From Riemerella columbipharyngis (GTDB taxonomy: Bacteria > Bacteroidota > Bacteroidia > Flavobacteriales > Weeksellaceae), in assembly GCF_900101995.1 (NCBI RefSeq), contig NZ_FNAS01000017.1:1-44008 (forward strand): a DNA stretch of 44,008 nt, given 5' to 3'. This document shows, piece after piece, positions 1 through 7,764 of the stretch. The position numbers and the translations under genes are program-made. The notes under the pieces are model-generated. The model saw nothing but the letters and a program-made list of their open reading frames with translations. It was not told the DNA's origin and searched no databases. The number at the start of each line of letters is the position of its first letter. Within the stretch, counting starts at the first letter, position 1.

Positions 1-2
1 AG

Positions 3-199
3 AAGCATTATCATATTAAGTATAATGATAATGAATTTGCTTTGGGATGAAATTATATCAATCGAATAGAAAACTTTGGAGGCTTTGTAAGGTGCGGTTG
101 TCTCGGTTTAGAGGCATTCATAAACACAAATTTTACTACCTAAAGGAATATAAATTTAGGTACAATAACAGAGATAAAAAATTGTATTTTTGTCTGTAA
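3..199 (+). pseudogene. Degraded 3' end of an IS1595/ISXO2-like transposase
   Basis: The left edge carries the decayed C-terminus of a DDE transposase. In the frame starting at base 3 it reads KHYHIKYNDNEFALG, a stop, then NYINRIENFGGFVR. This matches the family pattern of H-Y-x-V-N-H...N-E-F...H-I-N-G-I-E-x-F-W. After a frame change near base 130, the frame through base 134 reads YYLKEYKFRYNNRDKKLY and stops at 197-199, matching the usual family ending (LHLKECEFRxNxR...LY). At least one nonsense codon and one frameshift separate the blocks, so it cannot make an active enzyme. The rest lies left of the window. The family call is by motif memory only. No terminal inverted repeat was recognised downstream. 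Confidence 0.65.
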
Positions 200-408
200 A
201 AAATTGATACAAAAAAGCCGCTTAAATTATGTTGAACTAAAACTTTATCAACAGCAATATGTTTTCTATTTATAGATACAAAATAGAAGAGTTTGACAAA
301 GTATATATCATCCCTAAATAGTAGGGCTACTTAAGCTTTGAAAGCTACACTGAATTTTTTCTGTTTTTTCAACTTAACCCGTGTCTGATTTTTGGAGAAT
401 ATTATATT
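200..408. other. Gene-free stretch after the transposase remnant
   Basis: AT-rich sequence between the transposase remnant and the lipoprotein gene. I see no ORF, tRNA or clear terminator in it. It may include the decayed right end of the insertion sequence, but no terminal repeat can be defined without the left end. Confidence 0.4.
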
Positions 409-822
409 ATGAGAGTTTTTGTTTTTTTATTTAGTGTTTTATTGGGTATTGCAAGCTGCTCATCGGGTATGCCTGCTTTTCAGGAATTGCATAGGCGTTG
501 GTCGGTTATCAAAGTTGAGGGGATAGACGGATATTCTATTAAATATAACGACATAGACCTTAGCCCTACTATGACCAATGCCAATCAGTATTCGGGATAT
601 ATTGCTTCATCTAAGATTATTTTTACGGCAATATTCGGCAAGGGACATCATTTTGAAATAAAAAACATAATTCTTGTGAGGAACGACGAAAGCCGCCATA
701 CCGAAATTTCTACTTTTATTAAAGAATTAGCAATAATGAACTATTATACTTTGAAAGATAATATTCTGATTTTTTCGAATAATCAGATGCATAAAAAAAT
801 TGAAATGAAAGCCATGAACTAA
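409..822 (+). CDS. Small lipoprotein with a diverged META/HslJ-like domain
   Basis: A 137-residue protein with a lipoprotein signal peptide: hydrophobic stretch ending at IASC, with the lipidated Cys at about residue 17. It is therefore predicted to be membrane-anchored outside the cytoplasm. The mature part resembles META-domain proteins: an RRWSV start, a YSGYI segment where the family usually has SGxxGCN, and an ending LKDNILIF...KIEMKAM like the last two strands of META domains. The usual Cys of the GCN motif is absent (ASSK instead), so this is a diverged member or a look-alike. Its stop overlaps the 3' end of the convergent exonuclease gene by 4 bases. No function can be assigned. Confidence 0.6.
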   Translation: MRVFVFLFSVLLGIASCSSGMPAFQELHRRWSVIKVEGIDGYSIKYNDIDLSPTMTNANQYSGYIASSKIIFTAIFGKGHHFEIKNIILVRNDESRHTEISTFIKELAIMNYYTLKDNILIFSNNQMHKKIEMKAMN

Positions 823-1517
823 TCTTCGTATCGTTTTAGTAAATCTTCTTGGCGTAGTTTTCGGAAAATATTGGCAAGTGTAAGCACATCTTTTTCACAG
901 TAGGCGGTGATGCGTGCTATATCTCTGTCTTTGTAGTAAACTTTTGCCACCATAGAGCCATCTATATCATCTTTGGGCGTAGGTACTCCGAAGAGATGAG
1001 CCATCAGTTCCAGAGAGATAAAAGATTTGTAATCCCCGAATTTCCAAAGTTCCATAGTATCTATGTGAGGAATTTCCCAAGGTTTTTTACCGAACATTTG
1101 GAACGGCACGGGCGGCATCATTCCGTTGATAAGAAACCTTCGGGCAATCCACGGAAAATCAAATTCTTTACCGTTGTGAGCACAGATGAGTACATTCTGC
1201 AGCCGGCTGCTATTGAATATTGCCCCAAAATCGTGAAGCAGCTGGTATTCATTATCCCCGGCAAAACTTTTTATTTTAAGTCTTCCATTGCTTTCTATCA
1301 TTCCCACGGATATGCAGATGATTTTCCCAAACTCTGCCATCACTCCCGCACGCTGGGTATAGAATTCCGCTTCGGAAAATTCTTCCTTTCTTTGGTTTTT
1401 GGTTTTTTTATCCCAAAGTTTTTTTTCGGTGTCCGACAGTTCTTCCCAGTTCTCAGCCATTGGAACCGTCTCGATATCCAAGAAAAGTATACGTTCTATG
1501 GGAATGTGCTGTATCAT
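819..1517 (-). CDS. Predicted 3'-5' exonuclease, PolB-exonuclease-like
   Basis: A 232-residue protein of the DnaQ-like/RNase H-fold superfamily, closest to the stand-alone proofreading-type exonucleases related to the PolB exonuclease domain (DNA_pol_B_exo2). Motif Exo I is FLDIETVP at about residues 12-19, with Asp and Glu as metal ligands. Exo II is the HNGKEFDFPWIARR region near 113-126, with a conserved Asn and Asp. Exo III is YCEKDVLT near 206-213, with Tyr and the last catalytic Asp. All acidic residues are present, so activity is expected. Substrate and pathway are unknown; repair or nucleic-acid turnover is likely for the family. It follows the outer-membrane protein gene by about 20 bases on the same strand. 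Confidence 0.85.
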   Translation of the reverse strand: MIQHIPIERILFLDIETVPMAENWEELSDTEKKLWDKKTKNQRKEEFSEAEFYTQRAGVMAEFGKIICISVGMIESNGRLKIKSFAGDNEYQLLHDFGAIFNSSRLQNVLICAHNGKEFDFPWIARRFLINGMMPPVPFQMFGKKPWEIPHIDTMELWKFGDYKSFISLELMAHLFGVPTPKDDIDGSMVAKVYYKDRDIARITAYCEKDVLTLANIFRKLRQEDLLKRYED

Positions 1518-1538
1518 CGCTCACTATGCTTAAAGTTC

Positions 1539-2153
1539 TTAAAACTGATATCCTAAACCTACGGTGAATAGGCTTGGCCTGTTGTCGTATTGGATTTCTT
1601 GGTTGGCTACTTCGTCTATGTATTTTCTTTGGTCTTTAGAAAAAGCGCCTTCATAGCGAGCGTTTAAGACATAGTTTGATAGTTTTACATTAACCCCGAA
1701 CTGATATCCCATCGTAAATGCTTTGGATTTTTTTTCTTGGAAATCGCTGAATTTACTATCGGAGGTAATGTTGTAAGACGCCACAGATCCGGTAAATGCG
1801 GTAAGAGTACTTCCTACAATGTTGTAACCCAATAGCACAGGTACATCAAAACGATTGTATTGGGCTTTAAGCTCCACATCACCTACTTTCGTTTTGTTTG
1901 TAAAATGGGTAAAGTACACCTCCGGCATTACGAAAAGGGAAGTTACAGGCAAATCCACTTTTGCAGAGAGTCCTACATTAAATCCGGAAAGATTTTGCCC
2001 TTTTTCGCTAATGCTTTCATTTACTGAACTTTTTAATGCTTTCCAACTCGAGGAACTTGCATTAAGTACAGCATTGGTTCTAAAACCAAAACCTACCTGA
2101 GCCATCATCAAAGAAGAGGCTCCGACAGCTAATATTAATGCTAATTTTTTCAT
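1539..2153 (-). CDS. Outer-membrane beta-barrel protein, porin-like
   Basis: A 204-residue protein with a Sec signal peptide (MKKLALILAVGASSLMMAQ, cleavage after the Ala-Gln region). The mature part is alternating hydrophobic/polar strands and ends in LFTVGLGYQF. A terminal Phe on an amphipathic strand is the classic recognition signal for outer-membrane barrel insertion. This fits the OMP_b-brl_2 type common in Flavobacteriia, about eight strands by length. Ligand or role is unknown. A TAAATTTG -7 element lies about 22 bases upstream of the start (2176-2183, minus strand), so it probably has its own promoter, with possible read-through into the exonuclease gene. Confidence 0.8.
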   Translation of the reverse strand: MKKLALILAVGASSLMMAQVGFGFRTNAVLNASSSSWKALKSSVNESISEKGQNLSGFNVGLSAKVDLPVTSLFVMPEVYFTHFTNKTKVGDVELKAQYNRFDVPVLLGYNIVGSTLTAFTGSVASYNITSDSKFSDFQEKKSKAFTMGYQFGVNVKLSNYVLNARYEGAFSKDQRKYIDEVANQEIQYDNRPSLFTVGLGYQF

Positions 2154-2175
2154 TGTATATAAATTATTTCAGATG

Positions 2176-2183
2176 CAAATTTA
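2176..2183 (-). promoter_or_regulatory. -7 promoter element (TAAATTTG) for the barrel protein
   Basis: Exact match to the Bacteroidota TAnnTTTG element on the minus strand, 22 bases before the start at 2153. A TTTG occurs upstream (2212-2215) but at a longer spacing than usual (28 bases), so only the -7 element is supported. Confidence 0.45.
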
Positions 2184-2236
2184 ATGTTTTTAAGCATATG
2201 GTTTTCTATTTCAAAGTGCTTAATGATAGCTTTGGG

Positions 2237-3451
2237 TTAATATTTCGTATGCAGCTCATTTTTACACAAATGCCAGCTGTTAATCAAAAGATATACGACT
2301 ACTCCTGCCAAATTCAGCAATAAGGTAGGCAGGATATTAAGCCCGTTGTGTATGGATAAAATAGGAATGGCGGTAATGGTAAATGCCACAAGAAGTGTAT
2401 AAAAAAGAGAAATACTTTTACCCAAAATCAATAATCTGGATAGCGTATTGAAAAATAAGAATACCCCGATAGAGAGACTCAGAACAGTAATGGCAAGGTA
2501 CGGCGAAACAGCATGTGAGGAACCATCGGTGTGTCGCAATGCATCTGCCACCAACTCCAGTCCGGCACCTACGGCCGCTACGGAAGTAAATATAAAGTAA
2601 TGCCCATAGCCGAAAATAAAAGCAATATTTTGTGCCCGCTTTTTTTCTAATATTTTTCCCCAAGGGGTTTGGAAATAAATCCACCAAAGCAGAAAAACAA
2701 TCATCACGGTGCTAAACCCTATTGGAATGATGACATTCATCCAGCTCTCGCCACCCTCCACCAATACTTTTAGTGTGTTGCTAATCCCCATCAGCCCTTC
2801 TCCCAATACGATAATCAGCAGCAGGCCGTAGCGCTCTGCAATATGGTGAGGGTGCCATGTGGTGGTCAGCTGCTTGCCTTCCGCCCAATAAGGCACATAT
2901 ATTTCCGCAAAAATAAGAACATATATCAGCCATTGTTGGATTTCTATCGGCGAGAGGAAAAAACCTATCCAACAAATCTGGACTACAGAAATTCCTAAAG
3001 CGTATCGTTTACAGGCTTTTCTGTATTTTTTATCTTCTTTCGCCGCTCTCAGCCATTGGAAAATCATCGCGATACGCATAATGATAAATCCGACAAGCCC
3101 CAGACTGTAAATAGGATGCTCCGAAAACTGATAGCTGAGCCCTGCCGCAAAAATCAAGGAACCGAGCATCTGTACCATCGTGAGAAGCCGGTATTTTGTG
3201 TCATCGGTGTCATAGGCAGAGGCAAACCATGTAAAGTTTATCCAAGCCCACCAGAGGAAAAAGAATCCCTGAAAATACAGTATAATGCCTGTAGTCATAT
3301 GGTGTTCCGCCAAAGAGTGATGCAGTCCTTCCACTGCGGCGGCAATGGCAATCACATAGACCAAATCAAACAACAGCTCCAGCGGTGTAGAAGCTCTGTG
3401 CTTTTCGTTAAAATCCCTGCCGGACATTACCCTGTGTATTCCTATTTTCAT
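2237..3451 (-). CDS. ltrA: Low-temperature-requirement A (LtrA)-like membrane protein
   Basis: A 404-residue polytopic membrane protein with about ten to twelve hydrophobic segments. The N-terminus has the LtrA family signature: STPLELLFDLVYVIAIAAA, then the WWAWINFTWFASAYDTDD region, and later HHIAERYGLLLIIVLGEG near the middle. The name comes from a Listeria locus needed for growth in the cold; the biochemical role is not established. It ends a minus-strand series beginning at mutS2 and lies 21 bases after the tsaC-like gene. By eye the gene is richer in G+C than its neighbours, which may mean it was acquired separately; composition would need to be computed. Confidence 0.85.
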   Translation of the reverse strand: MKIGIHRVMSGRDFNEKHRASTPLELLFDLVYVIAIAAAVEGLHHSLAEHHMTTGIILYFQGFFFLWWAWINFTWFASAYDTDDTKYRLLTMVQMLGSLIFAAGLSYQFSEHPIYSLGLVGFIIMRIAMIFQWLRAAKEDKKYRKACKRYALGISVVQICWIGFFLSPIEIQQWLIYVLIFAEIYVPYWAEGKQLTTTWHPHHIAERYGLLLIIVLGEGLMGISNTLKVLVEGGESWMNVIIPIGFSTVMIVFLLWWIYFQTPWGKILEKKRAQNIAFIFGYGHYFIFTSVAAVGAGLELVADALRHTDGSSHAVSPYLAITVLSLSIGVFLFFNTLSRLLILGKSISLFYTLLVAFTITAIPILSIHNGLNILPTLLLNLAGVVVYLLINSWHLCKNELHTKY

Positions 3452-3472
3452 AGTTCACATTATGTAAATTTA

Positions 3473-4021
3473 TTATTCTCTTAGTATTTTTATTCTATTA
3501 TCTTCCCATATTCTAATGACCGAAGAGCAGCTCCATTGGGAGATTTTGTCGGTATTATTAGCAACAATATAATCAACTTTATTTTTCAGTTCTTCACTAA
3601 TGTCAGCAAACTTCAGCGGGCTTTTATCACCGGAAAAATTAGCTGAAGTAGATACCAAAGGGACATTTATTTTTTGGATTATTTGGCAGCAAAAGTGGTC
3701 TTTTACCAAGCGTATCCCTATGCTGCCATCTTTCGCTAATAGATTTTCGGCTATCCCTTTCGGGGTGTCGTAGATGAGTGTCACGGGTTTTTCGCTAAGG
3801 TCTATGATTTCCCAAGCCATTTCGGGAACATTTACCAATTCTTGTAAACGCTTTTCCGTATCTACCAAAACTATCATGGGCTTAGACGCTTCTCTTTTTT
3901 TGATTTGATAGACTTTTTCCACTGCTTGGGGATTAGTCGCATCACAGCCTATTCCCCAGATGGTGTCTGTAGGGTAGAGAATGGTACCTCCGGATTTTAG
4001 AGTTTTTAGAAGCTCATCCAT
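3473..4021 (-). CDS. tsaC: L-threonylcarbamoyladenylate synthase (TsaC/YrdC/Sua5 family)
   Basis: Makes threonylcarbamoyl-AMP from threonine, bicarbonate and ATP, the first step of the t6A modification at position 37 of ANN-decoding tRNAs. Landmarks are GGTILYPTDTIWGIGCDA near the N-terminus, KKREASKPMIVLV after it, and the STSANFSG motif near the C-terminus. Length (182 residues) fits the single-domain YrdC form without the extra Sua5 domain. An upstream in-frame ATG at 4060 would overlap gldC by 29 bases. I chose 4021, 10 bases after the gldC stop, because it gives the usual short lead (MDELLKTLKSGG) before the PTDT motif. It is probably co-transcribed with gldB and gldC. Confidence 0.9.
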   Translation of the reverse strand: MDELLKTLKSGGTILYPTDTIWGIGCDATNPQAVEKVYQIKKREASKPMIVLVDTEKRLQELVNVPEMAWEIIDLSEKPVTLIYDTPKGIAENLLAKDGSIGIRLVKDHFCCQIIQKINVPLVSTSANFSGDKSPLKFADISEELKNKVDYIVANNTDKISQWSCSSVIRIWEDNRIKILRE

Positions 4022-4031
4022 TGGGATATTT

Positions 4032-4358
4032 TTACATTTTGATGGCAGATTTGTCTGCAAATTCTTCAGCCATTTGTTCTATCCATTCTGCTACATCATC
4101 TTCTCCCGTAGCTCTTTGGTAGGTTTGCCCCAGGGAGATGAATATCTGATGGAAAAATCTTTTCATATGGTCTACCGGCATATCCTTAGTCCAAAGGTCT
4201 ATTCTTAGGGCTTCCATTGTTTTGTCATCCCAAACGGAAATCATTGTCGCTTTTGTTTCATTATCTTTTACGCCACCGTCTTCGGCATTCCAAGTGATTT
4301 TTTCGGGGATATGATTTTCATCTAACTCTACACTGATTGTGATATTTGTTTTTCGCAT
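4032..4358 (-). CDS. gldC: Gliding motility protein GldC
   Basis: A 108-residue soluble protein without a signal peptide, recognised as GldC. Landmarks are ITISVELDENHIPEKITW at the start, DNETKATMISVWD in the first third, RIDLWTKDMPVDHMKRFF in the middle, and a C-terminal helix ending in EEFADKSAIK. In Flavobacterium johnsoniae GldC is encoded next to GldB and supports gliding, though it is less essential than the core Gld proteins. Here gldC starts 11 bases after gldB, the same conserved pairing. The gene is also found in non-gliding relatives that keep type IX secretion, so motility of this organism cannot be concluded. Confidence 0.92.
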   Translation of the reverse strand: MRKTNITISVELDENHIPEKITWNAEDGGVKDNETKATMISVWDDKTMEALRIDLWTKDMPVDHMKRFFHQIFISLGQTYQRATGEDDVAEWIEQMAEEFADKSAIKM

Positions 4359-4369
4359 ATTATGGGGTG

Positions 4370-5353
4370 TTAGTCATTTTGTTCTGCTCTATATTCAGAG
4401 GTGTTGAAAATATCTTTGGCATTCATCCTTAGGAATTTCTTTATCGGAATTTGTGGTTTTATTTTATAAAACTTTTTACAAATTTGCCAGCCTATGAAAA
4501 CGCCCAGCTGTGGTGAGGACTCATTGTCTACCTCTGTATAAAATTTTGAAAAAGGTCCTGGGGCAATGAATCTGTTGTAAAGAAGAGTATCATCGCTAAA
4601 AACCAGATCTTTTTCTACAAAAAAATTCCAAATATCTTGTTCATTGGCTTTAGCCCATTGGTATTGTTCTTTTGTATAATTGATTTTAAGATAATCCGGG
4701 GTATCCGGAAGGAATGCGTCTTGCAAGAGCATTAGTTTTCCTTCATAGATTAAAAGGTTTAGGAATTTCTGGTGCTGTGTTTCCATTGGGACGGTCTGTT
4801 CTGCCATTACAAAAGTTACTTTTGGGATAATATTTTGCGGATTCATTGATTTTTGAAGATAACGCTCTAATCCGTTATAAAAGTGGTTTCTATCTCCCAA
4901 AAATGCAGATAAGTCTATAAATAAAAAGTTCTCTTCCCGCTGATAAAACACCGGTATATCAATTCCTTGAAGCCCAGAAGAATAAAGGAATACTTTCGGA
5001 TTTTTGAATTTTGGGAAGTAATATTTTATATGGGCAAAAAGATTAGCCAGATCTGTACTTAATTTTTTTTGATTGATTTTTCCTGCAGCTTCTTTATAGA
5101 TTGCTATTTCTGTAGAGTCTTTGCGGCGTTTTACAAAATCCTCATCAGAAACAGTGCCCTGAAACCAAGGATATTCCTGTTTGAACGATTGCAACGGATA
5201 ATCTTGGTCGTAAAATGATTTTGATATATCTGTGATTTCTACTTTTTCTACGGGGTGTTTTAGTTCTATATTCCAAGGGTTTTCATTTTTCTTGCTACAA
5301 GAAAACACAAATAACAACATATACAAAAGTAAAAGAAAAAACTTTGGTTTCAT
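4370..5353 (-). CDS. gldB: Gliding motility lipoprotein GldB
   Basis: GldB is a lipoprotein required for gliding and type IX-dependent functions in F. johnsoniae. The sequence shows a short positively charged start, a hydrophobic run and the lipobox FVFSC (lipidated Cys about residue 19 from the chosen start). The mature part has the GldB pattern: VEVxR-like first strand (VEKVEITDISKSFY), then DYPLQSFKQEYPWF and a long helical alpha region. An upstream in-frame start at 5380 would put nine extra residues before the signal peptide. I chose 5353 (MKPKFFLL) because it gives a normal lipoprotein signal. It lies 64 bases after mutS2 and 11 before gldC, both on the minus strand. Confidence 0.92.
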   Translation of the reverse strand: MKPKFFLLLLYMLLFVFSCSKKNENPWNIELKHPVEKVEITDISKSFYDQDYPLQSFKQEYPWFQGTVSDEDFVKRRKDSTEIAIYKEAAGKINQKKLSTDLANLFAHIKYYFPKFKNPKVFLYSSGLQGIDIPVFYQREENFLFIDLSAFLGDRNHFYNGLERYLQKSMNPQNIIPKVTFVMAEQTVPMETQHQKFLNLLIYEGKLMLLQDAFLPDTPDYLKINYTKEQYQWAKANEQDIWNFFVEKDLVFSDDTLLYNRFIAPGPFSKFYTEVDNESSPQLGVFIGWQICKKFYKIKPQIPIKKFLRMNAKDIFNTSEYRAEQND

Positions 5354-5417
5354 TGTTTTAGTAGAAAATTTATTTTGCAAAAGTAAGAATTAATAAGATT
5401 AAAAATCAATATGGTCA

Positions 5418-7565
5418 TCATACGCGTTCCAATTCATCGGTATTTATTTGGGTTTTGAAGGTACCGTAGTTTACTATGGCTCTGTTTTTAGATACTTTTT
5501 CTATCGTTCCCACGCTTGTACTTCCTATTATTCGCACGCGTTGTCCTTCTTTCAGCCATACGGCTCTTTCTTTTCTTCTTTTTTCTTCTATTTTTTCATT
5601 GGTTTCGGCTATTTTTTCTTTGATGTCTTCGCGTTTCAGCTGCTGGGTGATTTTTCTTTTTACGATTTTTAGTTTTTTGTTTTCGTCTTTGTCGGTGCCT
5701 AATTTTCTATATTTTTCTTGCTCGAGAATTTTCACAAAATCTTTTACAATATCCTTCCGAGATTTTCCTTTCACATAGCTGTCTATGAAAGCTTCTATTT
5801 TATTCCCAAACTGGAGTTTTCTATGCTCTTCTTCGTAGAGTTTTTGGAAATTGAATAGCTTTTGCTCCAGTTGTTCGTTGAGTTTTTGTAGGTTTTCCCG
5901 TTTATCCTCTACAGATTCTTTTTTTTGAGAAAGGTCGGTTTTTAACTTTTCTACTTCAAATTTTTCTTGTTGTAGTTTTACAATGGTTTTATCCAGATTT
6001 ACCACATCTTTTTCCACTTTTTTCTTAGCCGATTTAATGATGAACCAAGGGATCTTATTTTTCTCTGCCACCTCGAAGGTAAACGAGCTACCCGCCTGCC
6101 CTACCTCTAATTTATAGAGCGGCTCTAAGGTTTTTTCATCAAAGAGCATCGCGGCATTCTGAGCGTGAGGCAATTGCTCCACTACCAATTTGATATTGGT
6201 GTAATGCGTAGTAATGATGGCAAAAGACTGTTTTCCGTAGAAAAATTCTAAAAAGCTCTCCGCCAAAGCCCCTCCCAATTCGGGGTCTGAACCGGTACCA
6301 AACTCATCTATGAGTAAAAGCGTATGCGGATCTGCTTTACGAATAATACGAGACATTTTTTTTAACCTTGATGAATAAGTAGAAAGATGGTTTTCAATAG
6401 ATTGATTGTCGCCGATATCCGTCATTATTTTTCTAAAGAAAAACATCTCCGACTTTGGATGGACGGGCACTAAAATTCCGCTCTGTATCATCAGCTGCAA
6501 CAGCCCTAAGGTTTTTAGGGTGATAGATTTTCCACCGGCATTCGGTCCGGATATACAGATTATTCTGTTGTGTTCGTTAAGGATTAAAGTCTGCGGATAG
6601 ATGGATTTCTGCTGTTCGTGGTTTTTAATCCAAAGTAGGGGATGGTAGGCATCTATCAGTTTAAGTGTTTGGTGTCTGTTGATTTTTGGTAATACTCCAC
6701 CTATTTTTTCGGCAAATTTTGCTTTTGCCCTCGTTATATCCAAGTTAAATATATAATCTTGATAATCAGATAGTTGAGGTTGGAAAATGCTAATTTCTGC
6801 CGTAAGGGTTCTTAGAATTTTATCAATTTCTTTTTTTTCTTCCTCTAAGTTTTCTCTAAGTTTGAAATAATGTTTCACGACAGAATCCGGCTGAATGTAA
6901 GTGATAGAGCCGGTTTTGGACACGCCTAAAATTCGTCCGGAAACACGCTTCTTGAATCCCGATTTTACCGCTAATACCCTTTGGTCTTCCAAAATGGTCT
7001 CTCGGATTTCATCTAAAAAATCGCTCTGGGCATAAGCATTCAATGCTCTGTTGAAGTTTTCATCGATGTTCTTTTTAGCGATCTGAATATTGTCTCTTAG
7101 TAGTTTTAGGGTAGGGGAAGCCTCGTTTTTCACCTCTCCAAAACGATTGAAAACACGGTCTATCTTTTCAATGATTACTTTTTGAAAGTCCAGAGTCATT
7201 ACCTCCGTAGTTAGAGAGGGGAATATATCCGAAAACTGAGGAAAGAATTTTTGGAGTCTTCCGATTTGCTCGGTCAGGTTTTTTATTTTGATGAAAGCTT
7301 TATTTTCCAGTCGGAAATTCTCTATGAGCATCCATTTCAACTCTTGGTCTATGTCCTCAAATTCATTGAAAGGAATGGCGTTTTCGCTCTCGAAGCTGCT
7401 TAGAAATTCCGAAGTTTTTTTTAATGCCAAAATAGCCTTAGAAGGGACTGTCGGTCTTAGACTTGAAATTCTTTCTATGGTTTTCTCGGAGAATGCATAC
7501 GGCGAAATTTCCGCGAGTAGTCGCGGAAATTCCAATTCTTCTAAACTGTCTTGTGTAATCTGCAC
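5418..7565 (-). CDS. mutS2: MutS2-family ATPase without Smr domain
   Basis: A 715-residue MutS2 family protein. In other bacteria MutS2 suppresses recombination or acts on collided ribosomes; it is not the mismatch-repair MutS. The order is an N-terminal core and helical lever (to about residue 320), Walker A GPNAGGKS near 340-347, Walker B LLLIDEFGTGSD near 414-425, the HYTN switch near 455, a long charged coiled coil (about 520-660), and a KOW-like VWLKEGQRVRIIGSTSVGTIEKV domain. It ends at TDELERV, so the C-terminal Smr nuclease domain of Bacillus-type MutS2 is missing. The start is GTG. There is no nearby alternative, and a TAATTTTG element sits 4 bases upstream. Confidence 0.92.
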   Translation of the reverse strand: MQITQDSLEELEFPRLLAEISPYAFSEKTIERISSLRPTVPSKAILALKKTSEFLSSFESENAIPFNEFEDIDQELKWMLIENFRLENKAFIKIKNLTEQIGRLQKFFPQFSDIFPSLTTEVMTLDFQKVIIEKIDRVFNRFGEVKNEASPTLKLLRDNIQIAKKNIDENFNRALNAYAQSDFLDEIRETILEDQRVLAVKSGFKKRVSGRILGVSKTGSITYIQPDSVVKHYFKLRENLEEEKKEIDKILRTLTAEISIFQPQLSDYQDYIFNLDITRAKAKFAEKIGGVLPKINRHQTLKLIDAYHPLLWIKNHEQQKSIYPQTLILNEHNRIICISGPNAGGKSITLKTLGLLQLMIQSGILVPVHPKSEMFFFRKIMTDIGDNQSIENHLSTYSSRLKKMSRIIRKADPHTLLLIDEFGTGSDPELGGALAESFLEFFYGKQSFAIITTHYTNIKLVVEQLPHAQNAAMLFDEKTLEPLYKLEVGQAGSSFTFEVAEKNKIPWFIIKSAKKKVEKDVVNLDKTIVKLQQEKFEVEKLKTDLSQKKESVEDKRENLQKLNEQLEQKLFNFQKLYEEEHRKLQFGNKIEAFIDSYVKGKSRKDIVKDFVKILEQEKYRKLGTDKDENKKLKIVKRKITQQLKREDIKEKIAETNEKIEEKRRKERAVWLKEGQRVRIIGSTSVGTIEKVSKNRAIVNYGTFKTQINTDELERV

Positions 7566-7569
7566 CCTG

Positions 7570-7577
7570 CAAAATTA
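7570..7577 (-). promoter_or_regulatory. -7 promoter element (TAATTTTG) abutting the mutS2 start
   Basis: Exact TAnnTTTG match on the minus strand with only four bases (CAGG) between it and the GTG start of mutS2. If used, the transcript would begin at or almost at the start codon (leaderless). No TTTG was found at 18-20 bases upstream, so the call rests on the -7 element alone. Confidence 0.45.
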
Positions 7578-7764
7578 CTGAGAATTTTTGGAAAAATTAG
7601 GTCAAATGTATGAAAATATAATCGGGTAGATTTAGCCATCGAATCTCACATTATGATAAAACAGCCATAGAGGATGTCCAAAATCTTGATCTTGATAAAA
7701 AAGCCTAAAGAAAGATATTATTGAGCGAAAAAATAAAATTTATTATTTTCGCATATCATAACAA

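Noticed and set aside
996-1556. 186-codon ORF on the plus strand over the exonuclease gene
   Set aside because: It is the antisense shadow of a well-recognised nuclease with all motifs; no homology in its own frame.
5448-5778. Phe/Ser-rich plus-strand ORFs over mutS2
   Set aside because: Low-complexity antisense reading of Lys/Glu-rich coiled-coil codons; not genes.
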